Below, one piece after another: positions 32,500-43,695 of a stretch of 64,000 bases of DNA. The notes beneath the pieces are model-generated. The model saw only the letters and a list, made by a program, of their open reading frames with translations. It had not been told where the DNA came from and made no database searches. The DNA lies in the NCBI RefSeq assembly GCF_028640845.1, contig NC_080539.1:157541236-157605235 (forward strand). The letters are read 5' to 3'. The translations under genes and the position numbers were made by a program. Origin of the DNA: Ahaetulla prasina (lineage: Eukaryota > Chordata > Lepidosauria > Squamata > Colubridae). The first letter of the stretch is position 1; each line of letters opens with the position of its first letter.

Positions 32500-32905
32500 A
32501 ATTCATGAGGAATGATTATCAGTATTGAGCCTCTTTAGCAGGAAGAAGACTGTGGGGAAATACAATAGCTGATTTCAAGTATCTGAAGGGCTGTCATATG
32601 GAAGACAAGGAAGAACTATTTTTCTAGAAGATAGAAAAAGAAACAATGGGTTTAAATCACAAGAAGGATTTCCATTGAACACCCAGAAAAATTTTCTAAG
32701 GGTTAGAGCTGTTAAAAAATAGCACATGTTGCCTCAGGAGATGGTAGACTTTTCTTCACTGGAAGTATTTAACTAGGCTGGATGGCCATCTATCAGGAAT
32801 GCTCTAGAATTTGATTTTAGGTGAATCTAGAATTTCTTTCTGGTGAAGAATAGACTAGATGACTTTCAAGATTCATTCCAGCCCTTCCATTTAATGGTTC
32901 AAATC
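32500..32905 (+). mobile_element. CR1 LINE 3' end
   Basis: Includes CAAGTATCTGAAGGGCTGTC, CTCAGGAGATGGTAGACTTT, CTAGGCTGGATGGCCATCT and GACTAGATGACTTTCAAG, in the order of the classical CR1 3' UTR. The tail is decayed. Confidence 0.78.
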
Positions 32906-32909
32906 CAAT

Positions 32910-33533
32910 AACATCTCATTTTTTTGAGTTGCCTTTTCTGGCGTATATCTAGACTGTGTTCAGAGACTTGAAGATGGTGGTGTTTGGGTTATGAGGTGTT
33001 ACTAGAAGTCTCACTTTCCTCAGCTCTTTCTAGCAGATGGTGCAGCAAATTCCATGCTCACATCTGTTTTAAAAGGTGTGGTTCCCATGGAGGGTAACTT
33101 AGGTTGCCAAATGCTCGCAGCTGAGCACTTTCTTTGGCATTGGCATACATGATTTGAGTAAGATTAGGGAACAAAAATAATGATAATAAAAACCTGTGTT
33201 TGAAACACTATGTAAGAATTAAGCATTGCCAATGAACCCTGCCAATAAAAGGAATGGGTGGGAATAGACTTAAGTTTCAGTGTGCCTGGTGCATAGATTC
33301 ACAGAACATGTCCATCTACTTTGTGCAGCTTAAAACCTCCAGCAAGCATGCTTTCAGATCTGTTGTTGTAGACTGTGCAGGGGGATCAGCATGCTTTCAG
33401 GCTTATCCATCCCTTCCTCCAATACTTTGGCTTGTGCAGTGTTTGAAATGCTGTAACAAACTGGCACAGAAGGAAGAAACTGAAGTATCAATCAGAATAG
33501 AGTTTGAAGGGTTAGGGTTTTTACAATCTAGAT
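32910..33533. other. No recognisable feature
   Basis: No repeat ends or recognisable domain. The plus-strand frame at 33254-33559 runs into CR1 and has no domain. Confidence 0.4.
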
Positions 33534-33534
33534 T

Positions 33535-33885
33535 CATCAAGAATCAAGAATTAGAATAGAGCTGGAAGGGACCTTGGAGCTCTTCTAGTCCATCCCCCTG
33601 CTCAAGCAGGAGACCTTACACCATTTCAGACAGTCTTTTCTTAAAAAACCTCCAGTGATGGAGCACCTACAACTTCTGAAGGCAAAGCTGTTCCACTGGT
33701 TAATTGTCCTTACTGTTAGGAAGTTTCTCCTTAAATTCCAGGTTGCTTCTCTCCTTGATTAGTTTCCATCCATTGTTTCTTGTCTTGCCTTCTGGTGCTT
33801 TGGAAAATAAGTTGACCCCCTCTTCTTTGTGGCAGTCCTTCAAATACTGGAATACTGTAGTCAACCTCTGCTGAAAATTCAAATA
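33535..33885 (-). mobile_element. CR1 LINE 3' end
   Basis: AATAGAGCTGGAAGGGACCT and TCTAGTCCATCCCCCTGCTC at the left, followed by the reverse complement of the CR1 terminal coding segment. It is the same family as 14650-15015, about equally decayed. Confidence 0.82.
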
Positions 33886-33919
33886 ACAGGCTGACCGGAG
33901 CCTGTTTGTTCCTGACCAA

Positions 33920-35245
33920 CACTCCATGCCCATGCAGAGGGGGAGAGAAAAGTTGCACTTTCTTAAAAGGCAGCAAATGTGGGCAAATATTAGCTTTTGA
34001 AACTAAAGGGGGAAGTTATTCATTCACTCAGCAGTGGTTTCAAGCTATCAATCTTCCAGGTATTTCTATGAGCCTTAATCATCAAGGTTGTTTATTCGGA
34101 GCCATTTCTGAGAGAATAAAGGTACCTTTGGCTCTTATCTTCTGTCATCAAAGCACCCATTAGGAAATCCAAGCCCTGTAGGGAGGCTCAAGGGATTACT
34201 CAATGAAGGTTTCTTGAAGTAGGGAGGAATTCTGCTCCCTCCCTCCCTCCCTCCCTCCCCCCCCCCTCTCTCTCTAGTGCACAGGAGTTCAGTGGGGAGG
34301 AAAAACCCCACACACAATCTGAAAGGGAAGATTTATCTTTTGGTTTTAATATAGTTTGGACAGGATTTTGTTCAAAGGGAAAACTGTAGCTAAAAGCATT
34401 TTAAGTGGCCTGGAACAAAGGCAGGACTGCATTCCAACGAGTTCTCATTTTGAACAGTACCTGCTCAAGACAAGCGTTTTTTGGCTTGTGGCTTGTTATT
34501 GTTTTCAGAACAACAACAACAATAACAAAAAGGGATTTACCTATTCTTGAAATGATTGTAAGAGTAAATGAGAGAGTCGCCAATCCACTGACACACGGGG
34601 AGATAAACACGATGTCTCTGGAATAGTAAATAATATTAATGATATCATATTGGGTACGTGTTTGGAGGCTTTTATCTTTCATCACCCTTCCTTATTCATG
34701 TAATTTTAGGGTGATTACAGGCATTGCTGACTTCTACTTGTAACTTCCCCATATTTCCTTTGATATCCTTTTCTCCTTTCAACAAAATAGCTATTAAAGA
34801 AGAGAGGACAAAACAGTTGTATTATATGGGAATGTTGTTTTGTTTTTCTTTTGTTTACAGGTGGCCCAAAGAGGCGATACATTGAGTTGCACTTTTTGCT
34901 TGAGAGTTAGTTATGAGGTCAAAATCAACTCATTAAAAAGGCCTTCAGTGTGTGACACTGCAAGTATTCTGTAATGGACAGGATGCAGATAATGATAGGA
35001 TGGCTTGCAAGATAATCAAAGATTAGAGATCCTTGGTGCGTATAATGCAAGGGTAACCAAGACTGATAACCTAGAACATGTGAAATTTGGGGGGAAAACA
35101 TGGAAAGTGAGGTGATCAATATCTTGGGATTGTCTAGTGATGATTGTGACATATGGAAGACTTTGACCTGGAATGTGACAAATAAAAGGAAAGAACATGA
35201 ATGAACAATATGAAATGAAACTAAAACAGATATATTATACATTGA
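33920..35245. other. Mostly unrecognised
   Basis: Apart from the polypyrimidine run at 34237, no repeat end, coding frame or RNA gene is recognised. Confidence 0.4.
34237..34277. repeat. CTCC/C/CT polypyrimidine run
   Basis: About 40 bases of uninterrupted pyrimidine (TCCC units, then poly-C, then CT). Confidence 0.85.
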
Positions 35246-35879
35246 CAGAAAGAAATAGGCAATGAAAAGGGGGTTTATTTATTCATTTTAAATTTTGATT
35301 TGTCATCTATTCCATAAGTTTCTAGTCATGTTAACAGTCATGAAAACAGAGAAAACAATAAATACAGTATAATAGCATAAAACTATTAAAACCCCAATAG
35401 TGTCAAAAAAAAGAAAAGAAAATGAAAGATTTCAACAAAAGCCAACCAGTCTCCACCAGCTATCATCATATAAAGTCATCATATTCATCAATGGCCCCAT
35501 AAAATAAAATAAGCTTAGCTGTCTTCCAGAAAGACGGTAGTATAGAAGTTAATAGACTTTTTGGAGGGAAGCTATTTCAAAACTTTGGAGTCACTGTCCT
35601 CTTCCATAGGCCACTTGTAGAGGAGAACCTGAAGCATCCTCTCTCAGGTTGTTCACCCAAGGTGGGCAGATTCTGTTTGAAGGAAACCATTCTGAAGTAT
35701 CTGGGAGTCAAGCCATGTAGGGCTTTATAGGTTAAAACCAGCACTTTGAATTATATTCAGAAACTCATTGGTAGCTAATATAGTGCTGCAAAACAGCTGT
35801 GATATGGCTAAAGCAGGTCTCATCCATCAACAGATAAGCCTCTGCATTCTGCATCAGTTACTAAGTCTTTGTCGTGTCC

Positions 35880-36430
35880 CCCTCCCCCTCCGATGACCGG
35901 GTCTAGGAAGTCCGTATCAAGCGTGGCAACGAAGCCTCTGCAGCTTGTCAAATTCTTTCGAGGCTTCTCAGGGCAGGCAGGAGTCCAAGTTGTGACTTCA
36001 GCGATAGCAGCAAACTAGATGAGACTTTGCTTGACTCAAGGTTGGAATGCCAAAAGCAGGTCCTTTATATAGGCTGTGGGGTGTGGCTCCATGACTCAGC
36101 ATTTATCCAGGCCTGCCCCTCCCTTCCTTCTGCTGGCGTCGCCTCTCAGATCTCCGGAAGCAAGGATCCTCCCACTTTGAATTCTCTTCAGCTGGATCTG
36201 CTGTCAGTAATTCTAGCACGTGGCTGGCTTCCTGCTCACACACTGTAGGAGTGAGGTTTATCAGGTTTGTTTGTTCATTCCTGAAATCCTCTCTGGGCAT
36301 GAGGCCAGGGCCGGGGGCTGGAGGCACGACAGGCCATTCATCTTCATTATCAGACTCAGAGTCTGATAACAGGCCCGGGTGTAGACGGGAGGGGCCCAGC
36401 TGAGGAGAGGAGAGAGGACGAGGCACAACA
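35880..36430 (-). mobile_element. Solo LTR (TGTYGTG...CACAACA)
   Basis: 551 bp, with perfect 5-bp TSD GTCTT at 35875-35879 and 36431-36435. On the minus strand it reads TGTTGTGCC ... GGACACGACA, has TATA box CCTATATAAAGGA at 36062-36073, and upstream of it TGCTGAGTCA (36092-36101), an AP-1/MARE-type site. Related to 41417-41937 and about 61943-62513. No retroviral genes are adjacent. Confidence 0.9.
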
Positions 36431-36876
36431 GTCTTCTTCCAAAACATGTAGAGCGCAGTGGATGTAACTATAGTGTAAGTTATTATTGCTGCCCCCCAAT
36501 AAGGATTGCAACTGGTGTATCAGCCTAAACTGGGCAAAGGCCCCCATGGTCATACATTTCCCCAGCCGATCAAGTGGTAAGTCCAGTAGAAGTCCCAGGT
36601 TGAGAATCTGCAACTCCAACCAGAACCAACACTGAAATAATAGAGAGTTGATTTGGGCATAAGCAGGAGCTCCAACTGGCAAAGTGTTAATTTCAACTTC
36701 TTTTGTCCCATTGGGTCCCCCAAACCTCCAGTCAAGACCACAACTGTATCTCCATTTTAATCAGGGTATGACTTAGTATCATTAGCAGATGATACCTGAC
36801 CCCAAAATGACAAATGACCTTCTCCAGCAATTTTATATAGATGTGAAACAGCAGGGCAGAAAACTAAGCCTTAGGG

Positions 36877-37006
36877 CAGGGGTGTCCAAACTTGGTCCCT
36901 TTAAGACTTGTGGACTCCAACTCCCAGAGTCCCTCAGCCAGCTGGCTGAGGAACTCTGGGAGTTGAAGTCCACAAGTCTTAAAGGGACCAAGTTTGGACA
37001 CCCCTG
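36877..37006. mobile_element. Near-perfect palindromic hAT MITE
   Basis: 130 bp, CAGGGGTGTCCAAACTTGG ... CCAAGTTTGGACACCCCTG. The two arms (about 60 bases each) are almost fully complementary, and perfect TSDs CCTTAGGG lie at 36869-36876 and 37007-37014. Low arm divergence suggests recent insertion or conversion between arms. Confidence 0.96.
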
Positions 37007-37190
37007 CCTTAGGGCATCTCACAAATGAGTGCCAAGCCAACCCACCCTTCCCTGCCACTGACTAGAAGTGTCTATTCCTATTACAATTGAATTATCATAA
37101 AATGTTGCCAACTCTCAACTTTCAACTCTTGAGTTTCTCCAAAAGGATACTGTGATTGCTGACAGAAGGCAGTTCTACTGGAACCAGAAA

Positions 37191-37253
37191 GACATTTCAC
37201 TTTTTCAACCCTCAATGGATGTGTTGCATTGAGGCTTGAAAAAGTGAAATGTC
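37191..37253. repeat. Hairpin, about 27-bp stem
   Basis: GACATTTCACTTTTTCAA... pairs with ...TTGAAAAAGTGAAATGTC around a loop of about 9 bases near 37222. It could be the core of an old foldback element. No flanking duplication recognised. Confidence 0.7.
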
Positions 37254-37259
37254 TTATGG

Positions 37260-38077
37260 TGGCCAATGTGGTTTCCATCTCATTTAGGTCTAAATCCTGC
37301 CAAATGGGGCACTTCTGAGATGCTCTTCACTTGATGCCACATTATCTTCAATAAGACCTTCCCGCAAAAGGGGGAAGATTGGAGATGAGACAAAAATGAT
37401 CTAAAAACAGCTGGAATGAGAGAAGGGTTCTTCAGGAGTAGGCATGCCATTGTTCTTTCAAGGCAGGTAGCGCTATTCCTTCTGTCAGAGAAGCAATGAT
37501 CACTTCCGAGGAGAAACGTTAAAATATGGATGTGCAACTTGTTTAGCATGTGTTAAAAGACTGCCTTCATGCCTGATGATTGAAAATGTGATCATATCAC
37601 CTCATACAAAGGACAACGAGAATGAATGAAAAAAAACTACAGCATGATTAGATTGTGAAGTGTGCGTGGGAAGGCATTTGGCAGAATGAAAGCATATGAG
37701 AGTATCAATGAACAACATTCGAGAAGCGCAGCTCTTTATTAGTCAGATTTTCCCTTTTTCCAACAGATTATTGGGAAACACATGAATGTGAGAAAGAAAA
37801 TTATATTCTCTATTTGCTACTTTAGAGAAAGTGAATAGGTCTGAATTGTGGAATGTTTTGCATAAATATGAATTTGAAGGTTGGTTGTTCAGTGCCTTAT
37901 ATGATGGAAGAAAGGAGAATAGATGGAATGTTTAGTAAACAACTGAACTTTGAGCAAAGAGAAAGAAAATGTTGTATGATACACCTTTGGTCATTCAATA
38001 TATTTATAGGTTTGTTGGTTGGGGATGGAAATATTTGTGGACTTCTATATGTATTGTTGGCCAAAAATGCAAACAAT
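37260..38077. other. No recognisable feature
   Basis: AT-rich, with short frames only. Confidence 0.4.
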
Positions 38078-38140
38078 CCTCCATGAGTGTTATATAACAT
38101 TGAGTTATTAGATATGTTCTGTTGGGAGGAATTAATGTTT
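38078..38140. repeat. Inverted repeat arm (partner 39095-39157)
   Basis: 63 bases from CCTCCATGAG to TTAATGTTT that recur in reverse complement at 39095-39157 with one mismatch seen. The spacing is about 950 bp. Confidence 0.88.
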
Positions 38141-38383
38141 CTCATGTGAAAAGGATCTTGCATGCTTTGGTCCAACTATCTGTGTGAAATGAGAATCGGG
38201 TATGTGAGGAACAACAGTGGGTTCCATAGATTACATACAGTAAAGAAGTGTGTATGGTAAAATCAGAAGTGATAGAATAGAAACATGGTGAGATGGGTGG
38301 CAAATAAATTAAATAAATAAGTGAAATGAAATGAAATGGTGCTGAATAAATGTAGACTGCATAAAAAAAGTGAAGGACCAATA

Positions 38384-38568
38384 GGTTGCCCCCAATTCAG
38401 ACAGGTTCGCAAGAACCGGTAGTAAAACCGGTGGGAGGCTCCACCCACTGACCGGGACATCATCAGGAAGCTTCTGCACATGTGCAGAAGCGTGCGCACA
38501 AGCGAAGCGAGAGCGTGCATGCTGCCCCGTTGCGAATCGGTAGTAAATGTAAGTATAACCCACCCCTG
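38384..38568. mobile_element. hAT element lacking its left tip
   Basis: The right end, ATAACCCACCCCTG, is followed by GACCAGTA. On the left, GACCAATA is followed directly by GGTTGCCCCC, so about 8 bases of the expected CAGTGGTG tip are missing while the target duplication (one mismatch) remains. The interior has AACCGGTAGTAAAACCGG and TGCACATGTGCAGAAGCG. Confidence 0.75.
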
Positions 38569-39094
38569 GACCAGTATGAAAAAAGGATGCTGAAGTAGAT
38601 TGGTCATTCAGAGAGAAATTAATGAGCATTTAATGATGTTCTGGAAGTCTTTAAAAATGTGGGTTTTCCCTCAGGTGGATCACTGTGGATCGGTTGGGGT
38701 TTACGATTGTCCCAACCAAAGGTTTTCTTTCAGTGTTGTTGTTTAAGCTCTGTAAGGTGCACAGAGGCAGAGAGGATATAAAAGTTCTCATCCCAACAGA
38801 AAACCACAGTTGCCAAGAAACACTCCTACATTGGACGCAAACTCAATCCAGGAGCAGCAGAAATTCTTTCAGCCGAAATGCCATTGATTGCTTATGTCTA
38901 GAACTGCAGCCTTCTGTGCAACCTTATGCAGGTCTGCTCAGAAATGAATCTCATTGAAGACAATGAGACCTCCTCAGAAACTGGAGTTCTTTTTTCTAGG
39001 TTTGATGGATGAACATACTGGAGAAAAGAAACATAGAGCATCGTTTTTATAAACGATAACAGCAGTGAGTTTTCTTTATTCTTTAGTTCTTTAT

Positions 39095-39157
39095 AAACAT
39101 TAATTCCTCCCAACAGAACATATCTAATAACTCAATGTTATATAACTCTCATGGAGG
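39095..39157. repeat. Inverted repeat arm (partner 38078-38140)
   Basis: AAACATTAATTCCTCCCAAC ... CATGGAGG, the reverse complement of the partner arm. The sequences outside the arms do not match each other. Confidence 0.88.
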
Positions 39158-39553
39158 GTTTCTTTATTGTAGGAACTCACACATTCCTACAATGGAAGAA
39201 TGGATGGTGAAGTTAATGGAATTGGTAAAGATGGCAAAATCGATTGCTTTGATTAAAGAAAAGATTTTGTCTAGCTTCCCTTTCTACTTGAAAAGCACTT
39301 TTGAATTATTTGTTTGAAACTGGAAAAAATGAAACATTGACCTTAGGATTTGACTAGAACTATTTACAATTATAGAAGTACAATGTGCTGGGGCGTACTC
39401 TAGTCTCATTGAAAGGGTCATTGCATCTTATGCTTGTATCTGTACAAAAGAAAGTCAGAAGTTACATTTTTTCTATAGTATTTTTCTCTTCTTTTTTCTG
39501 TATCCTCGTTGTTGCTTTTCCCTGTCCCTTCCCTCCACCTTCCCCACCCCCAT

Positions 39554-39667
39554 TTCTTCTTCTTCTTCTTCTTCTTCTTCTTCTTCTTCTTCTTCTTCTT
39601 CTTCTTCTTCTTCTTCTTCTTCTTCTTCTTCTTCTTCTTCTTCTTCTTCTTCTTCTTCTTCTTCTTC
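39554..39667. repeat. (TTC)38 microsatellite
   Basis: 114 bases of almost pure TTC, i.e. GAA on the other strand. Long polypyrimidine/polypurine mirror repeats of this type can form triplexes. Apparent poly-Leu, poly-Phe, poly-Lys and poly-Glu frames over it are artefacts. Confidence 0.97.
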
Positions 39668-39884
39668 CTTCTTTTGAAACTCAATAAAGCTTGGCTGGGG
39701 CAGAGCAGCGGAGAATTCAGTAAGACTTCCTCCCTGGTAAATGTGCATGGTTTGTCAGGCACCATATTGGTTAGTTTCCTTGCACTATTTTTTATTATCA
39801 AGGAAGCTAAATTAAAACTTAATTATGTTCATTCAAAATCTTCAGAAGCATTCTTTACAGACGTGACATCCTCTCTTTCTTTTG

Positions 39885-39945
39885 CCATCTGTGAATGTAG
39901 AAACCAGGAGATCGTGAGTTCTAGTCCCTCCTTTGACATGAAAAA
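39885..39945 (+). mobile_element. Possible SINE head remnant
   Basis: AAACCAGGAGATCGTGAGTTCTAGTCCC at 39901-39928 resembles the B-box region of tRNA-derived SINEs (compare GAGTTATAGTCCCACC at 49394). Ends unclear. Confidence 0.35.
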
Positions 39946-40356
39946 CCATCTGAGTATATGCCATGCTGAGAACTGCTGAATAGTGGAAGGGGTGATGGGA
40001 CAATTCGGAATGCCAGCCTTCCTCATTAATTTTGCTCTATTGTTATGGTTGGAGTTTGTATAAAGTCTTGATTTAATGGACAGCGGGCATCCCATCCCAT
40101 CCCTATTGTATGCCAGTTTTTTGCTTTCTCATCCATAGTTTTTTAACTGTTCTCATTCATTCTTCCTCTCTGTGTGGTTCAATCACTTCTTCAGTACTCT
40201 GTCCCATTCTAACCCATCCACTCATGTCATTCCACAAACAACCTTTATCCCCGATCACATTTATTCAGGATGCTGCATAGTTTTGTTCATTCATTTTTTC
40301 TGCAGTACTTATTACTTGCCCAACCTCAGAAGAACTCTGAGTATACAACATTAAAC

Positions 40357-40514
40357 CAGCAAAGACTCCTGCACATGCGCAAAGCCTTATGTGCATGTAC
40401 AAAGCCTTATGCAAAAAAGGGACATCATGATGTCCGTGCGGATGGGCGGGGCTTCGCACAGTCAGCCCTACCGTATCGTGCGATCCGGATAGAACCAGCT
40501 GAATTTCACCCCTG
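40357..40514. mobile_element. hAT element with altered left tip
   Basis: The right end, GAATTTCACCCCTG, is followed by CATCAAAC. The left flank CATTAAAC (40349-40356) precedes CAGCAAAGACTCC, a diverged or replaced tip. The interior carries CACATGCGCAAAGCC repeated at 40373 and, diverged, at about 40390. Confidence 0.75.
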
Positions 40515-40529
40515 CATCAAACATCATCA

Positions 40530-41207
40530 TCATCATCACCATCATCCAACTGCATCCAAATAAACAAAATTAATTACAAAGAAATGCAAAAATAAAACGT
40601 CAGATAAAACCCAGGATAGGTGCTCACATATGGCAATTAAATATTTTTAATTTCTTTTCAGCGAAGTGGAGGCTGCATATATTTCTGGGGATACAATACT
40701 GTACACCATAAACAGGGGGGCTTTTACAGAGATCTACTCTCTCATTCACACCCTGCAAATTTCATGAGAGATTCATTATTACCATTCACTGGAGCACAAC
40801 ATGCAACAGAGTAATAAATCTACAAATTCCTATTCTCATAAATACCCATAACAATCTGCATGACCCCAATCCATATTTTCTGCTTTGCCCTGTTCATTCA
40901 TAATTAAACCTAAACCTTCACTTCCATGCATGTACTTAAACCCACTCCATAGGATCTAACCACCATCATTCAGATTCCACTCTTTTCCCTTTACAGGTAT
41001 GCAACATACCTGTTTTGTTTTAAAAAATTCATTTTTTAATTAAAGGTTTTACATTCTAAGCTATAATCTTCTAGGGGATTGCCATAGATATTAACCTTAC
41101 TGCCCATCATGGCTTTGGTCAATCAAAACATCCATTTAATGCTTTTTAATAAGACAGAGAAAGTGCAGACTAGATTAATAGGCTTATTTGATTCCGTCTT
41201 ATGCAGC
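40530..41207. other. No recognisable feature
   Basis: AT-rich, no coding frame or repeat end recognised. Confidence 0.4.
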
Positions 41208-41215
41208 ATTCAATT

Positions 41216-42133
41216 CAGGGGTGAAATGCTATCGGTTCGCTCCAGTTCGGGAAAATCAGTAGTGATAAAAATTACCAGTTCGGATGAACCAGTAGTAAAA
41301 AAAAGGCTACTGAACCGGTAGTTAAAAAAAGCTACCAGTTTGTCCGAACTGGTATTTCCGAGGATCAGCTGTGCTGTGCGGTTTAGCTTCGCTAGAAAGC
41401 AAGAAATCCTGCTTTCTGTCATGTCCCACTCCTCCGCTGACGGCCGGGTCAGGGAAATCCGAATCAGGTGTGCCTCTGCAGCTCTGCCAAAGTCCTAGCA
41501 AAGTCCTCAAGGCAGGCAGGAGACCAGAAAGTGACTTCAGCAAGATATGTTTAGACTTTGCCTGACTCAGAGAATGCCAGAAAGCAGATCCTTTATATAG
41601 GCCATGGGGTGTGGCTCCATGACTCAGCACTTATCCAGGCCTGCCCCTCCCTTCCTTCTGTTGCCTCCGCCTATCAAGTCTTCTGACGCGAAGGTCACTC
41701 CAGTCGGCAGCTGTTAGTAATAAACCTTCCTCAGGCTCACATGCTGTGGAGGAGGGGGAGGGGTCTAGTTGCTCCATTTGCCTGGGCATGGAGCCAGAGC
41801 TGGGGGCTGGAGGTATTTCTTCTTCTTCAGCCTGTCTGGGCATGGATCCAGGGCTGGGGGCTGGAGGTATTTCTTCTTCCGTGTTCGGAAGCAGATAAGA
41901 AGACCCCGGCTGAGGTGAGATTGGACGAGACACAACACTTTCTAGCGAAGCTAAATCGTGCAACACAGCTGTTCCCCCCCTCACTGTTCTACTTACCTAG
42001 TGAAGTCTTCTTTTTCTATGTGAAGCACATGTTTGGCATGCGCTGCGCATGCACACACACAGCACACATTTGGCATGCACTGCACATGCATGGGCAGCAA
42101 ACTGGTGACGATCCGAGGAGGATTTTACCACTG
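41216..42133. mobile_element. hAT element containing a solo LTR
   Basis: CAGGGGTGAAATG ... GGATTTTACCACTG, with TSD ATTCAATT/ATTCAGTT. Without the LTR it is about 390 bp with a central hairpin (arms 41366-41399 and 41938-41971). Non-coding. Confidence 0.9.
41417..41937 (-). mobile_element. Solo LTR inserted in the hAT hairpin
   Basis: 521 bp, with perfect TSD CTTTC at 41412-41416 and 41938-41942. Minus-strand signals: TATATAAAGG (41590-41599) and upstream TGCTGAGTCA (41620-41629). It contains a direct repeat CTGGGCATGGAKCCAG...GGGGCTGGAGGTATTTCTTC (41781-41824 and 41838-41880) on the plus strand. Confidence 0.92.
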
Positions 42134-42726
42134 ATTCAGTTCTAATGGTAGTTACACATTATCAGTCAGTTTTAGTATATTTTGTGCAGTATTATATGCT
42201 GACAATGCAACCAAAGCCCAGTTTTATTCCAAGCAAGATCATGCTATTCCATTCAAGCCAGGAACCTTAAATAGAGTTTACCCTATTGTTTTCAACATCA
42301 CAGGCAATAGGATTAATTACAGTATGTTATTTTGAGAAATATATTGGATATATTAAAGTCATGAAGATTGGTTGATGAAGATGATATCACAATCATAATT
42401 CAGAGTGCCAATTGCTGGATCAGTTAAATGTTTCAAGAATCATTTATAGATCTCTAGGTCTTATCATCTGTGATGCAGGATTCTGGAAGAGATGGATGTT
42501 CAGTTTAATCAAGCAGAATTTTTGAAAGATCTTATAAGTGCATCCATCCTGGACCTCAGCTCTTTCTTTTCATTTTTCTGAAAAGGAAGAGAAAATTTAA
42601 ATGTTTGATTGCTTACCGACTAGCAGTACATGTTATTGAAATCCACTTGGACAGATAGTAATAAACGACGGGAAAAAACATATAAGACTCCTGTTTTTAA
42701 AATATATACTGTATGTTAATACGCAC

Positions 42727-42905
42727 CAGTAGTGGGTTCCATTTATCTTCTCTACTGGTTTGGAACTGTGAGCATGGACATGGGGCGCTTCTGAGCATGC
42801 GCAGAGCATCCGTGATGATGTCCGGGTGGGTGGGCGGAGCCTCCCGCTGCCACTACTACTACTAGTTCGCCCGAACCGGGGCGAACCGGTAGAAACCCAC
42901 CACTG
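42727..42905. mobile_element. hAT element
   Basis: 179 bp, CAGTAGTGGGTTCC ... AGAAACCCACCACTG, with TSD ATACGCAC/ATACCCAC. Close to 2323-2516 (shared CATCCGTGATGATGTCCGGG). Confidence 0.93.
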
Positions 42906-42913
42906 ATACCCAC

Positions 42914-43685
42914 CATAACCTTAACTATTACATATTAGTCTTTAAAAACATTTTAAAAGAAGAACCTGCCATTTGACCGACACCTTTTGACCATAAAATT
43001 ACTTTGCTTTTAAAACAATGCTTTTAAATGATTTCACAAAATTTGCATCCGACAGACAATTTTAATAGGAACAAATAAGCATCTCGTTAGTAGTTCCTTT
43101 CATGTCAACTCCTTTAACTTGTAAAAGGCTGTCTTGTAATTAGCTAAAGGTTAAAAACAAATGGTAGCAAGGCATAAATGCTTCATAAAAACTTAAAAGG
43201 GTCTCCATCCTACGTAGATATTAAATGAAACCACCAGAAAAACACTACATTTCCTGGATTATTGCTAATAATTCCAAGCTTTAATGAAAATAATTTCCAT
43301 CCTCTTGATCATTCACCACCTATATTTCATACATGCCACTATCATCTTCCCTTCCTTATTTTTTGAGGAGTATGTCTAATTCATTTTACCAAAGTCTGGT
43401 GGTTAGCCAGATGAACCACAAATACAGAACTTGTCTTTTAATTTTTCATGAAATGCTTTGACAGTTTAGGAGGCTCATTTGCGAAAATATTTGGAGATGC
43501 CGATTGAATATGGGCAATTCATGGGCTGATGTTCCTTCTCGAAAGACCAGCTTCAAAACTTTGCTGATAATAACAAAAAGGACCGAAATGGTCATACTAT
43601 ATCCAGGAAGAGGTAAACTTAAAGCCAACAATTTTAAAACCTATCTATTTATAAGCCTATGTTAAAATATTTGCAAAGTTAATCT
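42914..43685. other. No recognisable feature
   Basis: No repeat end or coding domain recognised. Confidence 0.4.
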
Positions 43686-43695
43686 TTGTCTTTGT

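Larger units (their letters stand above)
35270..37070 (-). mobile_element. Ancient L2 LINE, split by LTR and hAT
   Basis: Reading on the minus strand from the right: a decayed TCGVPQGSVLSP region (37040-37015), RT motif C neighbourhood (about 36790), KLKLTLCQLELLL (about 36700), LLLDLPLDRLGK...AQFRLIHQLQSLL (about 36590-36480), then GLWKRTVTPKFWNSLP-like text (about 35610) and the 3' end near 35270. Many stops. The LTR (35880-36430) and palindromic hAT (36877-37006) sit inside it. Confidence 0.75.

Noticed and set aside
39418..39801. Open frames over the TTC tract giving poly-Lys, poly-Glu, poly-Leu and poly-Phe proteins
   Set aside because: They are translations of a pure trinucleotide microsatellite on both strands, with no flanking coding signal.
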